Source of the DNA: Clostridia bacterium
GTDB lineage: Bacteria; Bacillota; Clostridia; Christensenellales; Aristaeellaceae
Assembly: GCA_017519405.1 (NCBI GenBank)
Contig: JAFWSH010000036.1
Coordinates: forward strand, 102,740 to 166,739
Length of the DNA: 64,000 nt
Direction of reading: 5' to 3'
Shown here: piece by piece, positions 25,636-34,057 of the stretch
Layout of the letters: each line of letters starts with the position of its first letter
Numbering within the stretch: position 1 is the stretch's first letter
Program-made: the position numbers and the translations under genes
Notes under the pieces: model-generated
What the model saw: only the letters and a program-made list of their open reading frames with translations
Databases searched by the model: none
Told to the model about the DNA's origin: nothing

Positions 25636-27156
25636 ATGGACTGGCATAAGCTGATCAGCGGTTCCGATATCCGCGGCGTGGCGGTGGGCGACGACGCCCA
25701 GCTGACCCCGCGGGCGGCCATGTGTCTGGGCATGGCTTTTGCGCACTATCTGGCGCAGCGCTATAACAAACCCGTGCACGAGATCTCCGTGGGCCTGGGC
25801 CGGGACAGCCGGATCACCGGGCCGGCGCTGCTCCGGGCGGCGGCGGAGGGCGTCTCCAAGGCCGGCGCGTCCGTCCAGGACTACGGCATGTGCACCACCC
25901 CGGCCATGTTCATGGCCACCATCACCCCCGGCTTCATGCCGGACGGGGCCATCATGGTCACCGCCAGCCACCACCCCTGGGACCGGAACGGCCTGAAGTT
26001 CGTCACCGCCCAGGGCGGGCTGTACAGCAAGGACATTGCTGCCCTGGTGGACGCTGCCCAGGAACTGGAGCCGGACGATTTCCCCGTGAGCGGCGCCATC
26101 GTGGAGCGGCCCTTCCTGCCCACCTACATGGAGCAGCTGGCGGACCGCATCCGCACCGGCCTGGACACGGATGTGGAAAAGCCCCTGCTGGGGCTGCATG
26201 TGGTGGTGGACGCGGGCAACGGCGCCGGCGGTTTCTACGCCAAGCTCATGGAGGATCTGGGGGCCTGGATCGAGGGCAGCCAGTTCCTGGAGCCCGACGG
26301 CATGTTCCCCAACCACCGGCCCAACCCGGAGGACCCCGCCGCCATGGCCTCCATCTCCGAGGCGGTGAAGCGGGTGGGCGCCGATCTGGGCGTGATCTTT
26401 GACGCGGACTGCGACCGGGCCGCCGTGGTGGACTCCGACGGGCGGGCCATCAACCGCAACCGCCTTATCGCCCTGATGGCCGCCATTCTGCTGGATGAAA
26501 AGCCCGGGCAGACCATCGTCACGGACTCCGTGACCTCCTCCGGGCTGAAAAAGTTCATCAACGACTGGGGCGGGGAGCACTACCGCTACAAGCGGGGCTA
26601 CCGCAACGTGATCGACGAGGCCATCCGCCTCAACGCCGAGGGCGTCCCCTGCCCCCTGGCCATCGAGACCAGCGGCCACGCCGCCCTGAAGGAAAACCAC
26701 TTCCTGGATGACGGCATGTACCTGGTGACGGTGCTCATCGTCAAGGCCATGAAGATGAAGCAGCAGGGGGAGACCCTGGGCTCCCTCATCGCCGATCTGC
26801 GGGAGCCGGTGGAGTCCACGGAGATCCGCCTGGCCATCACGGCGGAGGACTTCCGGGAGGCCGGCAAGGCCGCCATCGCCAAGGTGATGGACTACGCCAA
26901 CGCCGTGAGCACCTGGCACATCGCCCCGGACAATCGGGAGGGCGTACGCATCTCCTTCGACCTGGACGGCGGTCTGGACAACGGCTGGTTCCTGCTGCGC
27001 CTCTCCGTCCACGATCCGGTGCTGCCGCTGAATGTGGAGAGTGACGTCCCCGGCGGGCTGAAGACCATGCTCTCCGCCCTGCGGGACGTGCTGGTGGGCT
27101 GCGAGGGCATCGACCTCACCAACCTGAACAATGCCCTGGCGGAGATGGAGGCGTAA
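25636..27156 (+). CDS. phosphomannomutase/phosphoglucomutase-family enzyme
   Basis: This 506-residue alpha-D-phosphohexomutase has all four family elements: the catalytic serine loop (TASHHP), the metal-binding DADCDR loop, the sugar-binding loop (IETSGHAALKEN) and a C-terminal phosphate-binding segment. It interconverts 1- and 6-phosphates of glucose or mannose and so feeds nucleotide-sugar synthesis. Its length and motifs fit the ~500-residue PMM/PGM group. ATG 25636 follows GGAAGGAAG. An in-frame ATG at 25594 lies inside the tandem repeat and is less likely. It is convergent with tmcAL, with stop codons only three bases apart. Confidence 0.9.
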   Translation: MDWHKLISGSDIRGVAVGDDAQLTPRAAMCLGMAFAHYLAQRYNKPVHEISVGLGRDSRITGPALLRAAAEGVSKAGASVQDYGMCTTPAMFMATITPGFMPDGAIMVTASHHPWDRNGLKFVTAQGGLYSKDIAALVDAAQELEPDDFPVSGAIVERPFLPTYMEQLADRIRTGLDTDVEKPLLGLHVVVDAGNGAGGFYAKLMEDLGAWIEGSQFLEPDGMFPNHRPNPEDPAAMASISEAVKRVGADLGVIFDADCDRAAVVDSDGRAINRNRLIALMAAILLDEKPGQTIVTDSVTSSGLKKFINDWGGEHYRYKRGYRNVIDEAIRLNAEGVPCPLAIETSGHAALKENHFLDDGMYLVTVLIVKAMKMKQQGETLGSLIADLREPVESTEIRLAITAEDFREAGKAAIAKVMDYANAVSTWHIAPDNREGVRISFDLDGGLDNGWFLLRLSVHDPVLPLNVESDVPGGLKTMLSALRDVLVGCEGIDLTNLNNALAEMEA

Positions 27157-27159
27157 GCC

Positions 27160-28344
27160 TCACACCACCACCACGCCCTGGGTGAAGGCCATACCGGCCG
27201 GAAGCCCGGCACCCAGCGCCCACAGATCGTAGGCGCGGGTCTCCAGCCGGAACCAGTCCTCCTCTTTGCCCGGATAATCCGCAGCCTTCCCGATGACGGG
27301 GAGGCTGCTTTTTTCCTTGATCTCCGAGAGCAGCCCTTCGCTCTCCCGCCGGAAGCCCAGCAGCCACGCAGCCGGGGGCAGCGGCGTCCGGTCCAGCTGG
27401 GCCTGGGTGGTCTGGAGCAGGGCGCAGGTGCAGATCCGGGAGAGCCGGGCCAGGGGATACCGCCAGGTTTTCGCCCCCAGGAGGATGCCCGCCCGGGTGG
27501 TGCTGACCCGGGCCGCCTGGCGGAGGCGTTCCTCCAGGCCCTCCGCCCGCCCCGGCAGGGCGGCCCAGTCCGCCGCCGTCATGGTGAGGAGGCGGTAGCG
27601 CAGGGCCTGGTCCAGGGCCTCCGGCCGGTGGAGGCGTCCGTTCTCCGCCGCCGCCCGTAGGATCTCCTCCGCCGCCGGGGGCATCACTCCCTCCGGCAGG
27701 GTGCGCCGGCCGGAGAAAACAGCCTTGCGGATGGCCGCGGCAGAGGAGGCCTCCCCGTTGAGCACTGTCGTGCGGTAGCTGCCGGTACGGGGCACGGGCA
27801 CCGCCGTCATCTCCGCCCCAAGGCTCCGGATCGCCCGGAGATAGCACACGGCCAGGGTGTTGTTGGGTTCCGCCAGCAGGGCGTGGGCCCCCGGGCAGCA
27901 CTTCTCCGCCGCTGCCGCCACCGCGGCCGGGTGACTCTCCCCTCTGGCCAGCGCCGTCTGGAGCGCGGCGCGGAAGGCCGGCGGCTCCTCCGTCAGCAGC
28001 GCCGCCACCTGCCGGGTCAGGCCGATGTCCGCCTGCTCCATGCCGAAGGAGAGGGCATCGCAGCCCAGGGCCGCCAGCAGGTGTACGCCTCCGGCGGCAA
28101 AGCGCTCCGCGTCCCGCACCGCCCACTGCACCGGCAGGGCAAACACCGCGTCCGCGCCGCCCAGCAGCGCCATGCGCACCCGGTCCGCCGGGGGCAGGAT
28201 GGCGGCATCCCCCCGCTGGGTGAACACCGTGGACATGACGCACACGGCCCACCGGGCCCCGGTGAGCCGCCTGGCCTCGGCGATCTGCCAGGCGTGGCCC
28301 GAGTGAAAGGGATTGTACTCCGCGATGATGCCCACCATCTCCAT
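27160..28344 (-). CDS. tmcAL: tRNA(Met) cytidine acetate ligase (YlbM family)
   Basis: This 394-residue nucleotidyltransferase-like protein begins with the TmcAL signature GIIAEYNPFHSGH (HxGH-type adenylylation motif), followed by SGxFTQRG-like STVFTQRGD, LPVQWAVRDAE and a C-terminal RLSRICT region. TmcAL activates acetate with ATP and forms N4-acetylcytidine at the wobble position of elongator tRNA(Met). GGGGAGG lies 7 bases before ATG 28344. It is divergent from pta, whose product also handles activated acetate. Confidence 0.9.
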   Translation of the reverse strand: MEMVGIIAEYNPFHSGHAWQIAEARRLTGARWAVCVMSTVFTQRGDAAILPPADRVRMALLGGADAVFALPVQWAVRDAERFAAGGVHLLAALGCDALSFGMEQADIGLTRQVAALLTEEPPAFRAALQTALARGESHPAAVAAAAEKCCPGAHALLAEPNNTLAVCYLRAIRSLGAEMTAVPVPRTGSYRTTVLNGEASSAAAIRKAVFSGRRTLPEGVMPPAAEEILRAAAENGRLHRPEALDQALRYRLLTMTAADWAALPGRAEGLEERLRQAARVSTTRAGILLGAKTWRYPLARLSRICTCALLQTTQAQLDRTPLPPAAWLLGFRRESEGLLSEIKEKSSLPVIGKAADYPGKEEDWFRLETRAYDLWALGAGLPAGMAFTQGVVVV

Positions 28345-28415
28345 AACGAATCCTCCCCTGCCGGCAAATCCTGCACAATCTGTGGCAAACATTCGATCAA
28401 AATGGACGGAAACCC

Positions 28416-28444
28416 TTTTCATCCGGCGAAAAATCCTGTATAAT
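28416..28444 (+). promoter_or_regulatory. sigma-A promoter of pta
   Basis: TTTTCA, 17 bases, TATAAT, ending 50 bases before the pta start. The same -35 hexamer and spacing occur ahead of pgi. Confidence 0.75.
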
Positions 28445-28493
28445 CATCCTGTCGCATTGTGCGTACAGAGAAAGAAAACAGGAGGGATTTCCC

Positions 28494-29495
28494 ATGTCTG
28501 TCATCGATCGCATCAAGGCCAAGGCCAAGACCCAGGTGAAGCACATCGTCCTGGCGGAGGGCTCCGAGCCCCGCACCGTCCAGGCTGCCGCGAAAATCGT
28601 CGCCGAGGGGCTGGCGCAGATCACCCTGGTGGGCAAGCCCGAGGAGATTCAGAAGGTAGCCGCCGAGACCGGCACCGACCTCACCGGCGTGGCCATCGTG
28701 GACCCCGCCACCTGCGGGAAGAGCGAGGCCTATGCCCAGAAGCTCTGTGAACTCCGCCAGAAGAAGGGCATGACCATCGAGCAGGCCCGGGATCTGGTCT
28801 ACAACAACACCCTCTATTTCGCCACCATGATGCTGAAGATGGACGACGCTGACGGCATGGTGGCCGGCGCCATCAACTCCACCGGCAACGTGCTGCGTCC
28901 CGCCCTGCAGATCATCAAGATGGCCCCCGGCATCTCCACCGCCTCCTCCTGCTTCATCATGGAGCTGCCCACCAAGGAGTACGGGGACGACGGCGTGATG
29001 CTCTTCGGCGACTGCGCCGTGAACATCGAGCCCAACGCCGACGAGCTGGCCGCCATCGCCGTGGCCACCGCCGCCACCTGCAAGAGCCTGCTCCAGGCCG
29101 AGCCGCGCGTCGCCATGCTCTCCTTCTCCACCAAGGGCAGCGCCAAGCACGACGTGGTGACCCGGGTGCAGGAGGCCACCGCCAAGGCCCATGAGCTGGC
29201 CCCCGACCTGCTGCTGGACGGCGAACTCCAGGCGGACGCCGCGCTGGTGGAGACCGTGGCCAACCTGAAGGCCCCCGGCTCCCCCGTGGCCGGCAAGAAC
29301 CCCAACGTCCTGATCTTCCCCAACCTGGGTGCGGGCAACATCGGCTACAAGCTGGTGCAGCGGCTGGCGGGCGCCAAGGCTATCGGCCCGATCATCCAGG
29401 GTCTGGCCAAGCCGGTGAACGACCTGAGCCGTGGCTGCGACGTGAACGAGATCGTGAACACCGTGGCGGCTGTGGCGGTCATCGCCCAGGGCTGA
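28494..29495 (+). CDS. pta: phosphate acetyltransferase
   Basis: This 333-residue protein is the short bacterial Pta form, with MVAGAINSTGNVLRP, the SFSTKGSAKHD segment and the C-terminal LIFPNLGAGNIGYKL signature. It converts acetyl-CoA and phosphate to acetyl phosphate, which AckA (31042) turns into acetate with ATP gain. ACAGGAGGG precedes the ATG. A secreted leucine-rich protein gene lies between pta and ackA, 17 bases after the pta stop. Confidence 0.95.
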   Translation: MSVIDRIKAKAKTQVKHIVLAEGSEPRTVQAAAKIVAEGLAQITLVGKPEEIQKVAAETGTDLTGVAIVDPATCGKSEAYAQKLCELRQKKGMTIEQARDLVYNNTLYFATMMLKMDDADGMVAGAINSTGNVLRPALQIIKMAPGISTASSCFIMELPTKEYGDDGVMLFGDCAVNIEPNADELAAIAVATAATCKSLLQAEPRVAMLSFSTKGSAKHDVVTRVQEATAKAHELAPDLLLDGELQADAALVETVANLKAPGSPVAGKNPNVLIFPNLGAGNIGYKLVQRLAGAKAIGPIIQGLAKPVNDLSRGCDVNEIVNTVAAVAVIAQG

Positions 29496-29512
29496 GCCTG
29501 AAAGGAGGTCCC

Positions 29513-31009
29513 ATGCTGCGCAGATTCCTGTCCCTTCTGCTGACCCTCGCCCTTGCGCTGACGCTCACCGCCCCCGCCCTGGCCGAGGAGGCCGCGGAGA
29601 CGGCACCGGCGGCATCGGAGAGCAGCATTCTGCCCTTCCGGGGCATGCCGGGATACACCTGCTTTCCCCTGGTGGCCGACGAGACGGATACCCCGGGCCG
29701 CTTCACGCTGGACGCCCCCATGGACTGGGACGGCGGCGACTACAGCATGGCCTATGGCGTGCCCACCGTCCTGGCCATGCAGGACGGGGGCCACATGGTT
29801 CTGGTGACCGAGATTGCAGGGACGCAGATTGCCGCCATCCGGCAGGATTCCTCCCACATGCTCCACAACTTCCTGGGGGAAGGCCTCACGGTGACCCAGG
29901 GCCAGTCCACCGAGGAGAGCAAAATCCTGGAGACCTTCGACCTCCACGGGCTGCCCGCCACGCGGGTGGAGATGGTGGGCCAGGGCTTCGAGATGGTCTG
30001 GATCCGGGACGGGGAGGACCTCTGGTTCTTCATGTACCCCACGGATCCGGAGGATCAGGCCTACACCGAAACCGTGGCGGGGATGGTGGACTCCTTCACC
30101 GTCTTCCACCCCGTCTCCATCGGGGACGCCCCGGCGGAGAGCTTCGAATTCACGGCGGACGACACCGGCGTGACCATCACGAAGTACACCGGCGATGCCG
30201 CCTATGTGCACATCCCGGCGGAGATCGACGGCAAGCCCGTGGTGAAGGTGGATGACAGTGCCTTCTACGAGACCGACGTGCGGGAGGTCACCTTCCCCGA
30301 CACGGTCACGGAGCTGGGCAGCTACCTCTTCGGCGGCTGCACCGAGCTGGTCACCGTCACCCTCCCCGCCCACCTGAAGACGCTCCCCGAGGGCACCTTT
30401 GAGAGCTGCTTCCGGCTGCAGAACGCGGAGCTGAACAGCGGGCTCACCCGGATTGAGGAAAGCGCCTTCTGGGGCAACAGCTATCTTTTCGCGCTGACGC
30501 TCCCGGACGCCCTGGAGGAGATTGAGGAGCCAAACTTCGTCATGGCCGGCATTCTCTCCTGGTTCGATGTGGGAGAGAACAGCGCGGGCTTCTCCACCAA
30601 TGAGGAGGGCACCATCCTCTTCTCCAGGGACGGAAAGCGCCTGCTGCACTACGGCATGTACAATGAGGCGGAATCCTACGCCGTACCCGAGGGTGTGGAG
30701 TCCATCGACGCCTACGCCTTCTACAGTGTCTCCCAGTTGAAGAGCATCACCTTCCCCGGGAGCCTGCGCTCCATCGGCGGCATGGCCCTGGCCATGACGG
30801 GCGTCCGGGAGCTCACCATTCCCGCAGGCGTCACGGAGGTCGGCATTCTGAAGAACATCACCGTCGAGGGCAGCGATGCCACAGAAGCCTGGGTGGCGGT
30901 GGGCAACGAGACCACCGTCCGGGGCGTGCCCGGCTCTGCCGCCGAGGAATACGCCAAGCGGCAAAACAAGACCTTTGTCCCGGTGGAGGAGAGCGCTCCC
31001 GCCGAGTGA
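29513..31009 (+). CDS. secreted BspA-like leucine-rich-repeat protein
   Basis: This 498-residue exported protein has a clear signal peptide ending APALA, a middle domain of about 180 residues that I do not recognise, and then LRR_5 (BspA-type) repeats from about residue 210 (patterns such as VREVTFPDTVTELGSYLFGGC and LKTLPEGTFESC). A glycine/aspartate-rich region interrupts the array. BspA-type proteins are cell-surface or secreted binding proteins. No wall-sorting signal or membrane anchor is seen, so it is probably released. AAAGGAGG precedes the ATG. Its place between pta and ackA, apparently on the same transcript, is unusual. Confidence 0.85.
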   Translation: MLRRFLSLLLTLALALTLTAPALAEEAAETAPAASESSILPFRGMPGYTCFPLVADETDTPGRFTLDAPMDWDGGDYSMAYGVPTVLAMQDGGHMVLVTEIAGTQIAAIRQDSSHMLHNFLGEGLTVTQGQSTEESKILETFDLHGLPATRVEMVGQGFEMVWIRDGEDLWFFMYPTDPEDQAYTETVAGMVDSFTVFHPVSIGDAPAESFEFTADDTGVTITKYTGDAAYVHIPAEIDGKPVVKVDDSAFYETDVREVTFPDTVTELGSYLFGGCTELVTVTLPAHLKTLPEGTFESCFRLQNAELNSGLTRIEESAFWGNSYLFALTLPDALEEIEEPNFVMAGILSWFDVGENSAGFSTNEEGTILFSRDGKRLLHYGMYNEAESYAVPEGVESIDAYAFYSVSQLKSITFPGSLRSIGGMALAMTGVRELTIPAGVTEVGILKNITVEGSDATEAWVAVGNETTVRGVPGSAAEEYAKRQNKTFVPVEESAPAE

Positions 31010-31041
31010 ATCCCACGAATTGAGTAAAGGAGACGATTCCC

Positions 31042-32253
31042 ATGAAAATCCTGGTTGTCAACGCCGGTTCCTCCTCCCTGAAGTATCAACTCATCGACAT
31101 GGACGGTGAGCAGGTCATCGCCAAGGGCCTGGTGGAGCGCATCGGCATGCCCCAGCCCGGTCATCAGAAGCAGACCGTGGCCGGCAAGGTCTATGAAGTC
31201 AGCGGCGTCATGATCGAGAACCATGTCCAGGCCACCGAGATGATGCTGAAGGCCCTGCAGGATCCGGAGAAGGGCGCCATCCGCTCCATGGTGGAGATCG
31301 GCGCGGTGGGCCACCGGGTGCTGCACGGCGGCACCAAGTTCTCCGCCTCCGTGCTGGTCACCGAGGCCGTGAAGGACGCCATCCGGGAGTGCATCCCCCT
31401 GGGCCCCCTCCACAACCCCGCCAACCTCATGGGCATCGAGGCCTGTGAGAAGGTGATGCCCGAGACCCCCCAGGTGGCCGTGTTCGACACCGCCTTCCAC
31501 CAGACCATGCCCCCCAAGGCCTATATGTACGGTGTGCCCAAGAAGTACTTCACCCAGTACGGCGTGCGCAAGTACGGCTTCCACGGCACCTCCCACCGCT
31601 ATGTGTCCAAGCGGGTGTGTGAGTTCCTGGGCATCAGCCCCCTGGGCCAGAAGATCATCATCTGCCACCTGGGCAACGGCTCCAGCCTCTCCGCCGTAGT
31701 GGACGGCAAGTGCATGGACACCTCCATGGGCCTGACGCCTCTGGACGGCCTGCTCATGGGCACCCGCTGCGGCACCCTGGACCCCGCCGTGGTGCAGTTC
31801 ATCGCCAACAATGAGCACATGACCGTGGACGAGGTCCTCACCATGATGAACAAGCAGTCCGGTCTGCTGGGCATCGGCGGCAAGTCCAACGACATGCGGG
31901 ACGTGGACGCGGCGGCGGACAACTATGACGGCGACGCCATGCTGGCCCGGGACATGCTGGTCTACGGCATCCAGAAGTACATCGGCTCCTACGCGGCGGC
32001 CATGGGCGGCGTGGACATGATCGTCTTCACCGCCGGCATCGGCGAGAACAACGGCCAGCTGCGGGAGCGGGTCATGAGCAACATGGGCTGGCTGGGCGCG
32101 AAGCTGGACCACGCCCGCAATGCCGCCTGCGCTGACGGCCACGCCACCGAGTGCGTCATCTCCACCGACGACAGCAAGGTAAAGATCCTGGTGATCCCCA
32201 CCAACGAGGAGATCATGATCGCCCGGGACACCCTGGAGCTGGTGACCAAGTAA
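31042..32253 (+). CDS. ackA: acetate kinase
   Basis: This 403-residue protein starts with the AckA signature NAGSSSLKY, and has GHRVLHGG, FHGTSHRYV, HLGNGSS and FTAGIGENN. It makes ATP and acetate from acetyl phosphate in the last step of acetate fermentation. AAAGGAG precedes ATG 31042, and a strong terminator follows the stop. Confidence 0.96.
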   Translation: MKILVVNAGSSSLKYQLIDMDGEQVIAKGLVERIGMPQPGHQKQTVAGKVYEVSGVMIENHVQATEMMLKALQDPEKGAIRSMVEIGAVGHRVLHGGTKFSASVLVTEAVKDAIRECIPLGPLHNPANLMGIEACEKVMPETPQVAVFDTAFHQTMPPKAYMYGVPKKYFTQYGVRKYGFHGTSHRYVSKRVCEFLGISPLGQKIIICHLGNGSSLSAVVDGKCMDTSMGLTPLDGLLMGTRCGTLDPAVVQFIANNEHMTVDEVLTMMNKQSGLLGIGGKSNDMRDVDAAADNYDGDAMLARDMLVYGIQKYIGSYAAAMGGVDMIVFTAGIGENNGQLRERVMSNMGWLGAKLDHARNAACADGHATECVISTDDSKVKILVIPTNEEIMIARDTLELVTK

Positions 32254-32269
32254 TCCCCCGTCTTCTCCG

Positions 32270-32306
32270 CGGGAGGCAGCCGAAAGCTGTCTCCCGTTTT
32301 TCGTTT
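32270..32306 (+). terminator. rho-independent terminator of the pta-ackA unit
   Basis: CGGGAGGCAGC, loop CGAAA, GCTGTCTCCCG, then TTTTTCGTTTT. Confidence 0.92.
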
Positions 32307-32383
32307 TCCCTTGCGTTTTTTTCAGAAACGGGCTACAGTATGCTCAGGCAATAATCACAAAAACATCTCCGGGAGGTATTGTC

Positions 32384-33604
32384 ATGAAACGCATCTGGCT
32401 CCGCACCCTCTGTCTCCTGCTGGCCCTGTGCTGCCTTCCCCCGGCGGCCTTCGGGGAGGAGGAGGACTGGTATCAGGACATGCTGGCCGCGTCCCACCTG
32501 TCCCTGGGCAACAACCTGCGGCTGAAGCGAGTCATCGAGCAGGCCCGGGCCGGGGAGGAGATCACCATCGCGGTGATCGGCGGCTCCGTCACCGAGGGCG
32601 CCGGCGCGAAGCAGTACAAGGAGTGCTGGGCCTACCGCACCGCGGCGGGCTTCCGCCAGCGCTACGGCGTAGGGGACGGCGCCCACATCCGCCTGGTCAA
32701 CGGCGCCGTGTCCGGCACCGACTCCGTCTTCGGCCTCATGCGCTATCAGCGGGATGTGCTGGACAAGGTGAAGGATCCGGACGGGCTGCCGGATCTGGTG
32801 ATCATCGAGTACGCGGTGAACGACGGCCAGGAGCCCACCCGGCACCAGGCCTATGAGTCCCTGGTGAAGCAGGTGCTGGACCAGCCCAACCATCCGGCGG
32901 TGATCCTGCTCTTCGCCGTGTTCGACGGGGGCTATACCCTCCAGAACGAGCTGCGGCGCGTAGGCGCGGCCTACGACCTGATGATGGTGTCCATCCGGGA
33001 CAGCGCCTACCGTCAGATAGGCACCCGCTGGACCAGCAAGGAGTTCTTCTCCGACAGCTGGCATCCCACGTCCCTGGGCCACGGCGTGATGGCGGACTGC
33101 ATCCTCTCCGCCATCGAGGCGGCGGAGGCCCAGCCCACCGCGGAAGCGGACATCACCACGGACGTGAAGCCCGCCTTCGGCACCGGCTACATGGGGATTC
33201 GGACCATCTACGCCTCGGAGGAGCATCCGGAGCTGGCCCTGTCCCGGGGCGGCTTCAACCAGGACGACAAAAAGGTCTACCGCAACAACAACACCGGCCG
33301 GGTCTGCGGCACCAACTTTGCCCACAGCACCGGCGGCCCGGACGAGCCCCTCACCTTCACCGCCACCTTCTCCAAGCTGCTGGTGGCCTGGCGGGTCTGC
33401 GACAAAAAGAACTACGGCAAGGCGGAAGTGGTGGTGGACGGCCGGGTAGTACGTACCCTGGGCGCCGGCTCCGGGGACTGGGGCCAGCCCCTGGAAACCC
33501 TGTGCTACAACAACTCCGTCTCCGCCGAGCACCAGGTGGAGATCCGCATGGCCGGCGACACCAGCCTCCCCTTCACCATCGTGTGCATCAGCTACGTGCC
33601 CTGA
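32384..33604 (+). CDS. secreted SGNH/GDSL-family hydrolase
   Basis: This 406-residue protein has a signal peptide ending near AAFGE, then an SGNH catalytic domain: block I IGGSVTEGAG with the serine, block III YAVNDGQEP with the asparagine, and block V DSWHPTSLGH with the Asp/His pair. A beta-rich domain of about 150 residues follows. It is probably an esterase acting on extracellular carbohydrate or on surface polysaccharide. The gene is alone between the ackA terminator and the YerC promoter, and GGGAGG precedes the ATG. Confidence 0.88.
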   Translation: MKRIWLRTLCLLLALCCLPPAAFGEEEDWYQDMLAASHLSLGNNLRLKRVIEQARAGEEITIAVIGGSVTEGAGAKQYKECWAYRTAAGFRQRYGVGDGAHIRLVNGAVSGTDSVFGLMRYQRDVLDKVKDPDGLPDLVIIEYAVNDGQEPTRHQAYESLVKQVLDQPNHPAVILLFAVFDGGYTLQNELRRVGAAYDLMMVSIRDSAYRQIGTRWTSKEFFSDSWHPTSLGHGVMADCILSAIEAAEAQPTAEADITTDVKPAFGTGYMGIRTIYASEEHPELALSRGGFNQDDKKVYRNNNTGRVCGTNFAHSTGGPDEPLTFTATFSKLLVAWRVCDKKNYGKAEVVVDGRVVRTLGAGSGDWGQPLETLCYNNSVSAEHQVEIRMAGDTSLPFTIVCISYVP

Positions 33605-33646
33605 GGCCTCCCGTCTGCAGCCCGTGAAAAAGACAGAAAAGAAACA

Positions 33647-33669
33647 GGGAAGCGTTTACTTTCACGCTT
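33647..33669 (+). promoter_or_regulatory. candidate operator / cre-like site over the YerC promoter
   Basis: AAGCGT-8-ACGCTT inverted repeat (33650-33669) overlaps the -35. The stretch GGGAAGCGTTTACT also matches 12 of 14 positions of the Firmicute cre consensus. It could bind the TrpR-like protein, CcpA or both. Confidence 0.5.
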
Positions 33670-33683
33670 TTGTGTGTTAAAAT
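33655..33683 (+). promoter_or_regulatory. sigma-A promoter of the yerC-iorAB unit
   Basis: TTTACT, 17 bases, TAAAAT, with TGT before the -10 (extended -10). It lies 48 bases before the YerC start. Confidence 0.8.
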
Positions 33684-33731
33684 CTCAGGGAAGAAGTCCG
33701 CACGCGGCGGATATCCGGGGAGGGTGAGCGC

Positions 33732-34052
33732 ATGGCAAAGCCAGCCAAACGGCCCAGAAGCATGGCGCTGTATGAGGCCATCCTGCAGCTGCAGGACGTG
33801 GAGGAGTGCCGGAAGTTTTTTGACGACCTGTGCACCCCCACCGAGCTGCGGAGCATGGAACAGCGCTTCGAGGTGGCGGTCTATCTGCTGCAGAACCAGG
33901 TCTACGCGGAGATCCTGGAGCGCACAGGGGCCAGCAGCGCCACCATCAGCCGGGTGCGGCGGAATATTCTGGAAAACGAGTACGGCGGCACCATGCGGCA
34001 GGTCATCCTGCGGCAGGGACTGGCCCCGGACCCGGAAGATCAGGAGGAGTGA
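33732..34052 (+). CDS. YerC/YecD-type TrpR-like transcriptional regulator
   Basis: This 106-residue protein matches the YerC/YecD group of the Trp-repressor superfamily (TIGR02531), with CTPTELRSMEQRFEVA and the recognition helix GASSATISRVRR. The proteobacterial TrpR of this superfamily binds tryptophan; ligands of YerC members are not established. Here it heads a transcript with indolepyruvate oxidoreductase genes and lies 5 kb from a tryptophan-controlled trpB, so an aromatic ligand is plausible. GGGGAGGG precedes the ATG. It probably also controls its own promoter. Confidence 0.9.
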   Translation: MAKPAKRPRSMALYEAILQLQDVEECRKFFDDLCTPTELRSMEQRFEVAVYLLQNQVYAEILERTGASSATISRVRRNILENEYGGTMRQVILRQGLAPDPEDQEE

Positions 34053-34057
34053 GGAAA

